Assembly: GCA_947474445.1 (NCBI GenBank)
Contig: CANJJY010000068.1
Location: 1-14,151 of the forward strand
Origin: Oligoflexaceae bacterium
GTDB lineage: Bacteria > Bdellovibrionota_B > Oligoflexia > Oligoflexales > Oligoflexaceae
Length of the DNA stretch: 14,151 nucleotides
Reading direction: 5' to 3'
The translations under genes were made by a program, and so were the position numbers. This document shows, one piece after another, positions 5,419-12,885 of this stretch (the stretch's first letter is position 1; each line of letters starts with the position of its first letter). The notes under the pieces are model-generated. The model did not search any database. It saw nothing but the letters and a program-made list of their open reading frames with translations, and had not been told where the DNA came from.

Positions 5419-7596
5419 ATGCCGAAAAGCCAGAATCTCTTGAGCCCAGAACATCTGACGAGTCTACCCCAGCTCGCTGCCCTCGCACGCGCGCAGTGGC
5501 AAAGCGTGACGATGATGGCATCAGAGAAGCGACCGCCTATTCCCCTCACCCTGGCCGGTAAACTTAATTTTCTCCGGCAACAGAAAGTGGGTCGCTACAG
5601 TCTGATTCCTGCCCCCGATCTGTGGCGGGGATTGATTCCCGACGGCGATGCGATGCGCGGGCAGCGAGCGATGCTCCATCTCGACTATACAGCTTCTTCT
5701 CAGGCTCTGCACTGGATGGAATCCTATCTCGTCCAATGCATGGGCACCTATGCCAATACCCATACGGAAACCTCGACGACAGGTAAAGTATCCACGCAGC
5801 GCTTTCATCAGGCGATAGAAATGATTCGGGCGCACGTCCATGCGGGTGCCGAGAGTTTTGTGATTCCGGCCGGCTATGGAGCAACGGGTGCGATCGAGAG
5901 AATTCAAAAAATTCTCGGCGTGTACCTGTCTCCCAAAGGCCTCAGTCTCATTGAACAGCAGGTCGGCATTCGCCTCAAAGAGGAGATGGCCAAGAAAGTC
6001 GTGGTCTTCGTCGGACCCTATGAGCATCATTCCAACGATGTCTCCTGGCAGGAAAACACTCTCTGTTCCTTTGTTCGCATCAAAGCACTGCGAACAGGCC
6101 CACATGCCAACGAAATCGACTGCGAGGATTTGGAAAAACAGCTGAAGAGATTCCCCGACTATCTGAAAATCGGCTCTTTCTCAGCAGCCTCCAACGTCAC
6201 CGGTCTCAAGTGTGATCTCAAGCGCATCGGCGAAATCTTGCATCGCCATCAATGCCTTTTTCTCGTCGATTTTGCGGCCTCGGGCCCTTATGCCGATATC
6301 CATATGGAACGCGACGGGATCGATGCCGTCTTCCTCTCTCTTCATAAGAATTTGGGTGGCGCCAACGTCGGGTTTTTGATCGGCAGGCAGCACATCTACG
6401 ATCGTCGCACGAACCCTTCTTTCGGAGGCGGCGGCACCGTGTCGGCCGTCACACCCTGGGAGTATCACTTCCACGCCGCGATTGAAGAAAGAGAATCAGC
6501 GGGAACCCCGGCCATTCGTCAAACCTGGCAGGCTGCTCTCTCGATGAAGATCAAAGAATGGGTGGGCATCGACCAGATTCAAACCATCGATGAACAGCTG
6601 ACGACGCGCATGATAGGATTTTTTCTGCAGCATCCCAAGCTCGAGCTCTTGGGCAATGCCGATCCTCAGAAGCGCTACCCGATTTTTTCCTTTCTCGTGC
6701 GCCATGGCGATAGAAAGCTGCATCACACCTACGTCGCGGTCCTCTTGAACGATCTTTTTGGCATTCAGGCGCGATCAGGCTGCGCCTGCGCGGGCCCCTT
6801 CGGCCACGAGCTCCTCGGTATCGAGCGGGAGCTTTCGAGTCAATACGTTCAGCTGATCCTCGGCATTCTCGGTGGTTTTAAGCCTGGATGGACGCGTATC
6901 GGAACTCATTACACGCTGAGCGATGCGGAACTCCTCTACACAGAGCGAGCTCTGAGCGCCGTCGCCTGGTTCGGTCCTCTCTTCCTCGATCAGTATGTGT
7001 TCGACGCCTACACCGGCGATTGGGTGCATCAGTTTCCGGCTGAAGCGAATTGGAAGTTGGATTTTGAAGCCGCGTTAGCGGCAGGCGATGCAGATCCCCT
7101 CCTGCCGAGCCTCAAAGACGAAGCGAGCCTCGAGCAGTGTTGGACCAACCAGCTCGAAGAAACCTATTGTCTCATTGCGACTCAAATCGCCAGACAGACC
7201 CTGATCGAAGCAGCCGGCAAGCAGAGTCCAGAGGCCCAACTCGATCGGCTTGCAGCGGCTATCTATCCTTTGGTCAAAGATTTAATCGAAGGCCAGCATC
7301 AAGACGAACAGACCTTTATCCACAGTCTCACCGCTGCTCTCTGTCCCCTGCTCGCTCCACCTGAAAAGCGCTGGGAAGATTGTCAGCCGGCGATTGAAAA
7401 GCTCTTGCGGGCGATCATTTTCTCACCGCAGCTGCAGCCCCATCGCTACGAAGCCTTTTCAGGCATCGATCAGCATCTGCCCTTCTTTTACGTGGCCGCG
7501 GGCCGTTTGAGCCGACCGCTCCGCATCAAAGAAACTCTGGCAGCCAGCGCCGAAGGGCAAGCGAGTTGTGAGAATTGCTTGAGTCGCAATAATTGA
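5419..7596 (+). CDS. Class V aminotransferase / cysteine desulfurase-like, extended
   Basis: A 725-residue PLP enzyme of the class V (NifS/SufS-like) fold. Residues about 85-520 carry the fold: LDYTASSQAL (88-97), NTHTETSTTG (113-122), AGYGATGAIERI (151-162), PYEHHSND (200-207, PLP-stacking His), AASNVTG (256-262), the PLP-binding Asp D284 in LVDFAASGP (282-290), the PLP lysine K310 in SLHKNLGG (307-314), and RESAGTP (358-364). RSGCACAGP (452-460) fits the RxGxxCA loop that carries the catalytic cysteine of SufS-type desulfurases, so C457 is the best candidate, with C455 beside it. About 85 residues precede the fold and about 200 helical residues follow it, ending with a CxxC (CENCLSRNN); neither part is recognised. 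Usual desulfurases have about 400 residues. Start ATG 5419 follows AAGG at 5408-5411. There are no suf or isc partners nearby, so sulfur delivery to Fe-S clusters is not shown; a lyase or desulfurase with a special substrate is equally possible. Confidence 0.85.
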   Translation: MPKSQNLLSPEHLTSLPQLAALARAQWQSVTMMASEKRPPIPLTLAGKLNFLRQQKVGRYSLIPAPDLWRGLIPDGDAMRGQRAMLHLDYTASSQALHWMESYLVQCMGTYANTHTETSTTGKVSTQRFHQAIEMIRAHVHAGAESFVIPAGYGATGAIERIQKILGVYLSPKGLSLIEQQVGIRLKEEMAKKVVVFVGPYEHHSNDVSWQENTLCSFVRIKALRTGPHANEIDCEDLEKQLKRFPDYLKIGSFSAASNVTGLKCDLKRIGEILHRHQCLFLVDFAASGPYADIHMERDGIDAVFLSLHKNLGGANVGFLIGRQHIYDRRTNPSFGGGGTVSAVTPWEYHFHAAIEERESAGTPAIRQTWQAALSMKIKEWVGIDQIQTIDEQLTTRMIGFFLQHPKLELLGNADPQKRYPIFSFLVRHGDRKLHHTYVAVLLNDLFGIQARSGCACAGPFGHELLGIERELSSQYVQLILGILGGFKPGWTRIGTHYTLSDAELLYTERALSAVAWFGPLFLDQYVFDAYTGDWVHQFPAEANWKLDFEAALAAGDADPLLPSLKDEASLEQCWTNQLEETYCLIATQIARQTLIEAAGKQSPEAQLDRLAAAIYPLVKDLIEGQHQDEQTFIHSLTAALCPLLAPPEKRWEDCQPAIEKLLRAIIFSPQLQPHRYEAFSGIDQHLPFFYVAAGRLSRPLRIKETLAASAEGQASCENCLSRNN

Positions 7597-7616
7597 GAGA
7601 GTCCATGGAGTGGATT

Positions 7617-8894
7617 TTATCGCGTATGCAAACGGTTAAATTCTTGGATGATCGCACAGCTGCTCCTGTCCTCAGGGCAGAATATATCGAAGGATAGAGC
7701 CGCATCCTTCGCTTCGGGCGCCGCTGTAATATTCCAAACTCCTACGCCGGCTATGCCCTTGCGCAGGACGCGTCGTCCTTTCGCCTGATCAAAGAATCCA
7801 TATTCTAAAACGGCGTCTCTGCGCGCAAAGGCGGGGGCTCCTTCCGCTCGGATGATCTGCAAATTAAATTCTGCCAGATAGAGGGGCTTGCGATAGGCTG
7901 GACTGCTCTTCATGAACTTTATATGTTCGTCGATCCATTGGGCCATAAACAAGTCGGGCCGATCGCGCGGTTCAATAAACCATTGAAAAGGCCAGGCGTG
8001 AATGGAACAGAGGTCGATCGTCGGGATTTTGCAGTCGAGCTCGAAATAGCTACCTTCTGCTTCGGAACTCGATACGGTTCCATCGATTTCCCTGAGTTCA
8101 TTGACCCGCCCAGCTTGCCAGGGATAGGTGTCGAAGCCGGGATAATTTGAAAAAAAGCCTTCCGTTCCTGATCCGACCAACTGAAGGGGCGCGTTGTCCT
8201 TGATTAACTTGGAAGCCCAACTCAACCAATCGGCGACCAACTTTCCGGTCGGATCGCTGCGGCACCGCGCTTCATTTATCGGCTCCCACATCATGATCGT
8301 CGGATCGTTCTTATAGGCGATCCCCGTGATCGTATTCACCCGGTTGAGCATATGCAAGACTGTGGCGGCATATATCTTACGGGAGGCCGGATCTGCGTAG
8401 AACACTTCGCGATCGTAGTTGAAACGGGTTTCCTTGGGATGTCCCGCCCATTCCGCCATGAGATCGATGCCGCCATATTCGGCCCAGTAATTGGCGAGGG
8501 GCAAAATGAGTTTGATCTGCGCTCGTCCCGCCTGAGCGATGACATAATCCAAAAGCTGCCAAGACGCTTCGGGGAAGACGCCGGGAGCCGTCTGCAAGGG
8601 ATTCGGGCTATATTTCTCACCGTTGTTGAAGCCCCACATACGCAGAGCATTGAAGCCCATGGCTTTGACCTGCGCCAGCTGCTTATCCGCCGCGGCTTTT
8701 GAATCGAGCATGCTATAGCTGTTGGCATTGGCAAATCGGAATTCGCGGCCGTTGAGGATCAGCTGAGTAGGATCGACGGGATTGACGCGGACGAAACCCT
8801 CATTGCCGACCTCGAAGTCACTCAAGTTCCCTTCCGTTTGAGTCTTACAGCCACCGACCAAAAAACAGAGGAGGGCCCAGGTCGTCCAACGCAT
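7617..8894 (-). CDS. GH5 glycoside hydrolase lipoprotein (beta-mannanase-like)
   Basis: A 425-residue exported enzyme. The signal MRWTTWALLCFLVGGC has a lipobox with the lipidated C16. K follows the cysteine rather than Asp, which favours sorting to the outer membrane. The body is a GH5 (beta/alpha)8 barrel: NGREFRFANANSY (48-60), WGFNNG (86-91), MMWEPINEARC with the acid/base E208 in NE, VGSGTEGFFSNYP, TIDLCSIHAWPFQW, and KPLYLAEFN with the nucleophile E342. The order GTEGF, then IDLCSIHAWP, then AEFN is that of endo-beta-1,4-mannanases of subfamily GH5_7, so cleavage of mannan or glucomannan is the best guess; other beta-glycans are possible. Start ATG 8894 has GGAG 8 nt upstream and lies 3 bp after the HAD gene stop, so it is the last gene of the Rsm22-HAD-GH5 operon. 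It is convergent with the aminotransferase gene with 20 bp between them and no clear terminator. Confidence 0.88.
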   Translation of the reverse strand: MRWTTWALLCFLVGGCKTQTEGNLSDFEVGNEGFVRVNPVDPTQLILNGREFRFANANSYSMLDSKAAADKQLAQVKAMGFNALRMWGFNNGEKYSPNPLQTAPGVFPEASWQLLDYVIAQAGRAQIKLILPLANYWAEYGGIDLMAEWAGHPKETRFNYDREVFYADPASRKIYAATVLHMLNRVNTITGIAYKNDPTIMMWEPINEARCRSDPTGKLVADWLSWASKLIKDNAPLQLVGSGTEGFFSNYPGFDTYPWQAGRVNELREIDGTVSSSEAEGSYFELDCKIPTIDLCSIHAWPFQWFIEPRDRPDLFMAQWIDEHIKFMKSSPAYRKPLYLAEFNLQIIRAEGAPAFARRDAVLEYGFFDQAKGRRVLRKGIAGVGVWNITAAPEAKDAALSFDIFCPEDRSSCAIIQEFNRLHTR

Positions 8895-8897
8895 GAT

Positions 8898-9722
8898 TCA
8901 AACTCCGACAGTATTTTCCAATCCAAACATCGATTCCAGAAACTGAGCGACACCATCGGCGGCATGATGCGGCGCGATCTCATCGGCGATGGCTTTGACT
9001 TCATCATCGGCGTTGCTCATCGCCACACCGAGGCCTGCGCGTGCGATCATTTCCAGATCGTTCGCACCGTCGCCGATCGCAATCACCTCTTCCGGCCTGA
9101 TGCCGAGGTGCTTGCAGGCAATTTCAAGCGCCGTGCCCTTGTTTGAGCTCAAGTGACTCAGCTCAATCCAAGGATATTCTCGGAAATAGGTAAAATGCAA
9201 GGACTCGCCGAAAAGTTCCTGGAGTTGCGTATAGACCTGGCGACGGGCTTCCTTAGCGTGGACAAGTATCGACAGAACAGGACCGACGGGTATCGCATCA
9301 TAGTTGAAAATCGTCGGTTTCTTTTGATACATCCCGACAAACTCATCGAGCTCAGGATTGTCGTGGAGGGCATAGAAGCCTCCCGACTCATCGAGCAACA
9401 CGTTTTCAACGCCTTCCATCGAGCGGCAAGTCTCGACCAGGCTGTGGACCGTTTCAAAAGCGATCTGGGCCGCGTAGAGCTCTTCGCCAAACAGCGAGTG
9501 ATGAATCATACTCCCGCTGAGGGTGATGACTGGATCACCATCCAGGATGCCCCCCAAGAGGTTTCGGACCGATTGGATGGGCCGACCAGTAGCGATGATA
9601 ACGGGAATCCCTTTTTTCTTGAGAGCGCGGATGCAGGCCATATTCCTAGCCGTCAGCTGCGCTCCTGGCGCGAGCAGAGTTCCGTCGAGATCCAAAAAAA
9701 CGGCCCGGTATTTGTTTTGCAT
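8898..9722 (-). CDS. HAD-superfamily phosphatase, Cof-type
   Basis: A 274-residue cytoplasmic phosphatase of the Cof/YidA type (HAD subfamily IIB with a C2 cap). Motif I is FLDLDGTLL (9-17), with the nucleophile D11 and general acid D13. Motif II is IIATGRP with T45. Motif III is K195 in SSNKGTAL (192-199). Motif IV is IGDGANDLEM (216-225), with Mg-binding D218 and D222. The family dephosphorylates sugar phosphates, flavin nucleotides or other small metabolites, and the substrate cannot be told. ATG 9722 was chosen because AGGA lies 8 nt upstream and the protein then begins MQNKYRAVFLDLDG as family members do; the frame stays open further upstream only because it overlaps the preceding gene. 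It begins 10 bp after the Rsm22 stop and ends 3 bp before the GH5 start, so translation is probably coupled. Confidence 0.9.
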   Translation of the reverse strand: MQNKYRAVFLDLDGTLLAPGAQLTARNMACIRALKKKGIPVIIATGRPIQSVRNLLGGILDGDPVITLSGSMIHHSLFGEELYAAQIAFETVHSLVETCRSMEGVENVLLDESGGFYALHDNPELDEFVGMYQKKPTIFNYDAIPVGPVLSILVHAKEARRQVYTQLQELFGESLHFTYFREYPWIELSHLSSNKGTALEIACKHLGIRPEEVIAIGDGANDLEMIARAGLGVAMSNADDEVKAIADEIAPHHAADGVAQFLESMFGLENTVGV

Positions 9723-9732
9723 GGATGATGTC

Positions 9733-10704
9733 CTATTTTCCATCTTGCAGCTGCTGGTGCGTAAGTAGAAGTTGAAGACCAGGCAGAGCGAGTTGATCGT
9801 AGAGAGAGCGGGACCAGCGCTTCTGAAAATCTCCTTCCAGAATACCCTGCGTCTCACAAGCGGTCCAGCGACAATGGCCCTTGTAGCTGCGGCTGCGCCC
9901 GATGATGCGAAGCAGCGAGCCGTCTTCGACGATGGCCACCGCATCTTTCGCCTGCCTTGCCGTCACAAGGTAAGACAGCGGCAGACTGCGGAGATCGAAA
10001 CCCAGTTCACGGCTGCATTCACGCCAAAAGGCCGAATGAAACACCTCGCGCGGCACTGGCGCAAAAAAGTGACACCAGTTTTTTTCTTGCGAGCGATCGA
10101 GCATACCACAGGGCCCTTGATGGGGACAGGGAGCCAGGATCTGATGCGTTGGTCGCCACTGTTCGCGCACCTCACTGAGCAAGCGACTCTCTTGTTGGCG
10201 ACCCGCTTCAACCCAGATCACCATCGCGGCTTGACGACCCAATTGAACGATTTTCTCTCGCTCGGCATCCGGCAATTCCGAAAGCACATGACTGATGATC
10301 AGAACGAAATCATCGGGGGGTACCGTGATCCGCGTTGCGGCTTCGACATCAAGCTGCGGATGCGAAGCGAGAAGTTTGCGTCTGGCGTATTGGGTCGCCC
10401 GAGCGGAGCGATCGTAGAGGGTCACGCGCTTGAACGGAAAGAGTCCGGCCGCCATCACGCGGCGGCTTGCGATCCCACTGCCGCAACCCCAGTCGATCAA
10501 GTGGGGAATGGTCGCAGCTGCAGAAGGCAGCTGGCCGCGCACGATGTCGAGAACCGCGTCCCACTTCCAAGCAATCCGCTGCGCCAAAGTATCTTCATAG
10601 GCGGCGAGCAAAGCTTCATCCTGCCAATAATCGGCCAGAAAACCTTGAGCTTCGAGAAAGGATTGACGGAGTGTTTTAAGTTTTGACCAGTCGATGTTAC
10701 TCAT
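9733..10704 (-). CDS. Rsm22/METTL17-family ribosome-associated methyltransferase-like protein
   Basis: A 323-residue protein. A Rossmann SAM-binding core has motif I IDWGCGSG (70-77) and VTLYDRSARA (94-103). It is followed by the family mark APCPHQGPCG (191-200) and NWCHF (209-213), giving C193, H195, C199 and C211 as probable metal or Fe-S ligands. This order is typical of the Rsm22 family, whose mitochondrial members (Rsm22, METTL17) bind the small ribosomal subunit during assembly, and METTL17 carries a 4Fe-4S cluster. In bacteria the role is poorly known; a part in small-subunit maturation is inferred, and true methyltransfer is uncertain. ATG 10704 has AGGA 5 nt upstream. It is the first gene of the three-gene operon, with 109 bp back to the stop of the maltoporin operon. 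No convincing promoter is seen in that gap. Confidence 0.85.
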   Translation of the reverse strand: MSNIDWSKLKTLRQSFLEAQGFLADYWQDEALLAAYEDTLAQRIAWKWDAVLDIVRGQLPSAAATIPHLIDWGCGSGIASRRVMAAGLFPFKRVTLYDRSARATQYARRKLLASHPQLDVEAATRITVPPDDFVLIISHVLSELPDAEREKIVQLGRQAAMVIWVEAGRQQESRLLSEVREQWRPTHQILAPCPHQGPCGMLDRSQEKNWCHFFAPVPREVFHSAFWRECSRELGFDLRSLPLSYLVTARQAKDAVAIVEDGSLLRIIGRSRSYKGHCRWTACETQGILEGDFQKRWSRSLYDQLALPGLQLLLTHQQLQDGK

Positions 10705-10767
10705 CTAGATCCTGGGATGAACCGTGTGGAGGGCGCACCTTACCTGAAAGCATCGTTCACCGCAAGG

Positions 10768-10795
10768 TTGACAAGCTCAGCTTGAGGCGTCAAAT
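10768..10795. other. Small dyad between the two minus-strand operons
   Basis: CAAGC-TCA-GCTTG (10772-10784) is a 5-bp stem, with TTGA and TCAA further out and an unpaired bulge of a few bases. It lies between the maltoporin operon end (10814) and the Rsm22 start (10704). There is no T-tract on the minus strand after it, so it is not a clear terminator; it could be a protein site or chance. Confidence 0.2.
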
Positions 10796-10813
10796 TATCA
10801 GGCTTGGGGCCTT

Positions 10814-12226
10814 TTACATTTCAAAAAAGGTGGAAATTCCGGCATAGGATCCAGCTGTCCGCTCGGGAAAATAGCCTTTGGCGATATCGCGGCGCGTTTC
10901 ATCGTTCCAATAGGAGCGTCCCACGTAGATGCTAAAGTTCTGTTGCGAACGTCCAACCGGTCTGATGTTGAAGTTCAAGGATACATTGCTGAGGCGCTGA
11001 TCGACTGGGCGCAGCGATTCTTGAACGTCGCCTGTCGTGCTGCGGTGTCGATACCCGAGACCGTTGACAACCTTGATATGAGCCAGAGACGGCTCCAGGC
11101 TATAAAAAGTATTGATGGTGTACGTCATCTTCAAGGCCGCCGCGAAGGTATCCATGTCCACTCGATTATAGTAGCGCTGTCCTTCTTGAAAGCGCAGACC
11201 ACCAAAGTCAACCCTTTGCACACCGACGCCGACGTTATACTGCCAACTACTATCACTCGGATAATAACTAAACTGATGACCGAGGCGCAGAGTCGAGGAT
11301 TTCAATACGGATTGTCGCAACTCGGGAGTATAGCCTTTGAGAAAAACAGTATAATTGCGCCAAGCTCCTGTCGAATCGATCAAAGGGCCTTGTTCATATT
11401 CTTCGCTATCCATGCCACCAAACAAGCCGTGACCGTAGACGATCGCCGATTGATGGCTCGAGGAAGGCGTCCAAAGCTTGTAAATGACAGCCACTTTATT
11501 GCCGGATAAAGGCGCAAACTTCTCATCGCCGTTACGCGCATCGGCAGTCCCTGTTTCAGTATAGACGTCGATCAAATTGAGGCGCCCATCGCCCAGCGGG
11601 ATATCCTCCAGCCGCAGATCAATTGAGGTCTGCATAGGGCTGCTTTGATTCGAAACGGAATGAAAAAAAGCCGCGGCGAGTCGACCATAATTGCCGAGAT
11701 CAAAGTTATAGAGACCGAAACCGGGCGCATCTTCGTTGACGATGACCATGCCGATGACCCAGAGATCTTCGCGCTTATACCCCCGCTTACCGCCCCAAAT
11801 GAGACCATCTCGGCCCAAGACTTTTCCCGCTTCGAGGAAAAGGGAACTATTGCCTACTTTCACCTGATCGTTACTGGGCCGTCTTTCTCCTTCGAAACTA
11901 AGGAATAAATTGGTATCGAGGCGCACCCAGGCATCACCCATTTCGGGATTGCGGAGGTAAACCTGCGAATAAAAGTCAGACCAAGCGCCCTGACATGAGC
12001 CACCGCCTCCAATCCAGAGTCCCGCCTGCTTAGGATGCTCAAAGGTCCGGCAGGTCATGCGCGCTTCGTTGAAGCCAAGATTCAAGCCAAATTTCCAGAA
12101 GGTATGCAGCTCCTGAGCACCCGCGCGCGGCGTGAACAGCGTTACAAGGAAGACTGCACCCACCAGGGCCAGACCGTAGGTCAGAGCTTTGGCCCTCGAG
12201 CGATTAAGACCTGATAAAGATCTCAA
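10814..12226 (-). CDS. Maltoporin-like carbohydrate porin (downstream copy)
   Basis: A 470-residue LamB-family outer-membrane porin, expected to form an 18-stranded trimeric beta-barrel for oligosaccharide diffusion. The signal peptide MRSLSGLNRSRAKALTYG... has a basic start, a hydrophobic core at about 14-31 and a cleavage site AGA/QE at 37/38. Family marks are the C59/C78 pair near the N-terminus (as in the LamB loop disulfide), IWGGKRGYKREDLWVIGM, and APGFGLYNFDLG, matching the WAGKR and GPGAGLENIDVG regions of LamB. The start is TTG 12226: AGGA lies 7 nt upstream and the signal peptide then has the right length; the frame runs further upstream but only inside the preceding gene. It overlaps that gene by 23 bp. 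The last residues are FFEM, without the terminal Phe or Trp usual in barrel proteins. The sugar is unknown; mannan or starch oligomers are possible. Confidence 0.88.
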   Translation of the reverse strand: MRSLSGLNRSRAKALTYGLALVGAVFLVTLFTPRAGAQELHTFWKFGLNLGFNEARMTCRTFEHPKQAGLWIGGGGSCQGAWSDFYSQVYLRNPEMGDAWVRLDTNLFLSFEGERRPSNDQVKVGNSSLFLEAGKVLGRDGLIWGGKRGYKREDLWVIGMVIVNEDAPGFGLYNFDLGNYGRLAAAFFHSVSNQSSPMQTSIDLRLEDIPLGDGRLNLIDVYTETGTADARNGDEKFAPLSGNKVAVIYKLWTPSSSHQSAIVYGHGLFGGMDSEEYEQGPLIDSTGAWRNYTVFLKGYTPELRQSVLKSSTLRLGHQFSYYPSDSSWQYNVGVGVQRVDFGGLRFQEGQRYYNRVDMDTFAAALKMTYTINTFYSLEPSLAHIKVVNGLGYRHRSTTGDVQESLRPVDQRLSNVSLNFNIRPVGRSQQNFSIYVGRSYWNDETRRDIAKGYFPERTAGSYAGISTFFEM

Positions 12227-12884
12227 TGGGCAATCCTTTCGGCCGATAGTGATGTTTCTTGCTGCGTTCGATGATCGCTCCTGGTGCGCCAACCGGCGTT
12301 TCGACTTCGGCGTGTCCCGCATCCACTTCGATGCGCAGGTGATCGACAAAGAAGGTTCCTTCGGCTGCTCCTTCGCGATAGAAAAGCAGACTCATCTTTT
12401 TCGGAGGACTCGTGAGGTTGACGCTGGTCTGATATTTCCAATTGGAGGTTTTTGATTTGAAGGTTTTGCTCGCCAGGGCAAAGGTAAGATTTTTATTCCA
12501 ATCCTTTTCTAGAGGAAGAGCCACTGACTCATAGTATTCGTCGGCTTCTACGGCGAGGGCGACCGAAAGCTTGGCGGGACCTTTGTTAAATACATCGATC
12601 GTCAAAAGATTGAATTCGCGACCGAGACTACTGAGGTCTCGCTCGAGGACGATTCCCTTACCGCGATTGGCCATCTTCGATGCAAAATGGATCTCCAGCG
12701 ATTTTTCGCCTTCACTCGCCTCTTCTTTGCTGACTCCAAAGCTGGCTTCATCGCCCCAGGGCGCTATCTGCCAGTAGTGTCGACCCTCGAAACTCTCGAG
12801 GATTTCTGCCCATAGTGGTGGGGTCCAGATGAGAGAGATCATCAGGAGACCGAAGCGTTTGAGGCGAGGAATAGAGTTGTGCAT
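12204..12884 (-). CDS. Secreted carbohydrate-binding-like protein between two maltoporins
   Basis: A 226-residue exported protein. The Sec signal peptide runs from 1 to 26 (basic PRLKR, hydrophobic FGLLMISLIW, cleavage LWA/EI). The mature part opens with ILESFEGRHYW...EASEGEKSLEI and closes its domain with GTFFVDHLRIEVD (about 177-189), the look of a single galactose-binding-like jelly-roll (CBM-like or CIA30-like), in which a final strand reads F-x-D-x-h-x-h. There is no catalytic motif and no lipobox. A basic tail (ERSKKHHYRPKG) follows. ATG 12884 lies 1 bp after the stop of the upstream maltoporin, and the 3' end overlaps the downstream maltoporin by 23 bp. The three are therefore surely one operon, and a role in periplasmic or outer-membrane glycan binding, or as a porin accessory, is inferred from that. 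The exact family is not certain. Confidence 0.75.
   Translation of the reverse strand: MHNSIPRLKRFGLLMISLIWTPPLWAEILESFEGRHYWQIAPWGDEASFGVSKEEASEGEKSLEIHFASKMANRGKGIVLERDLSSLGREFNLLTIDVFNKGPAKLSVALAVEADEYYESVALPLEKDWNKNLTFALASKTFKSKTSNWKYQTSVNLTSPPKKMSLLFYREGAAEGTFFVDHLRIEVDAGHAEVETPVGAPGAIIERSKKHHYRPKGLPIEIFIRS
12234..12237 (-). promoter_or_regulatory. Ribosome binding site for the TTG start at 12226
   Basis: On the minus strand AGGA stands 7 nt before the TTG. It lies inside the coding region of the upstream gene, whose stop is at 12204, so the downstream maltoporin is probably translated by coupling. Confidence 0.6.
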
Positions 12885-12885
12885 G

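Noticed and set aside
5521..6105. A 194-codon minus-strand frame inside the aminotransferase gene
   Set aside because: The plus-strand frame carries the catalytic motifs, and the antisense frame has no ribosome site or family resemblance.
9723..9944. N-terminal extension of the HAD phosphatase up to 9944
   Set aside because: It overlaps the Rsm22-family gene in another frame, and the extra residues have no family resemblance. ATG 9722 has a good ribosome site.
9772..10686. A 304-codon open frame on the plus strand, antisense to the Rsm22-family gene
   Set aside because: The minus-strand protein has clear SAM-binding and Cys-His motifs. The plus-strand translation has no recognisable features and is a shadow of the coding bias.
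12227..12349. ATG at 12349 as the start of the downstream maltoporin
   Set aside because: It would put 41 Arg/Lys-rich residues before the signal peptide and overlap the upstream gene by 146 bp. TTG 12226 has a ribosome site and gives a normal signal peptide.
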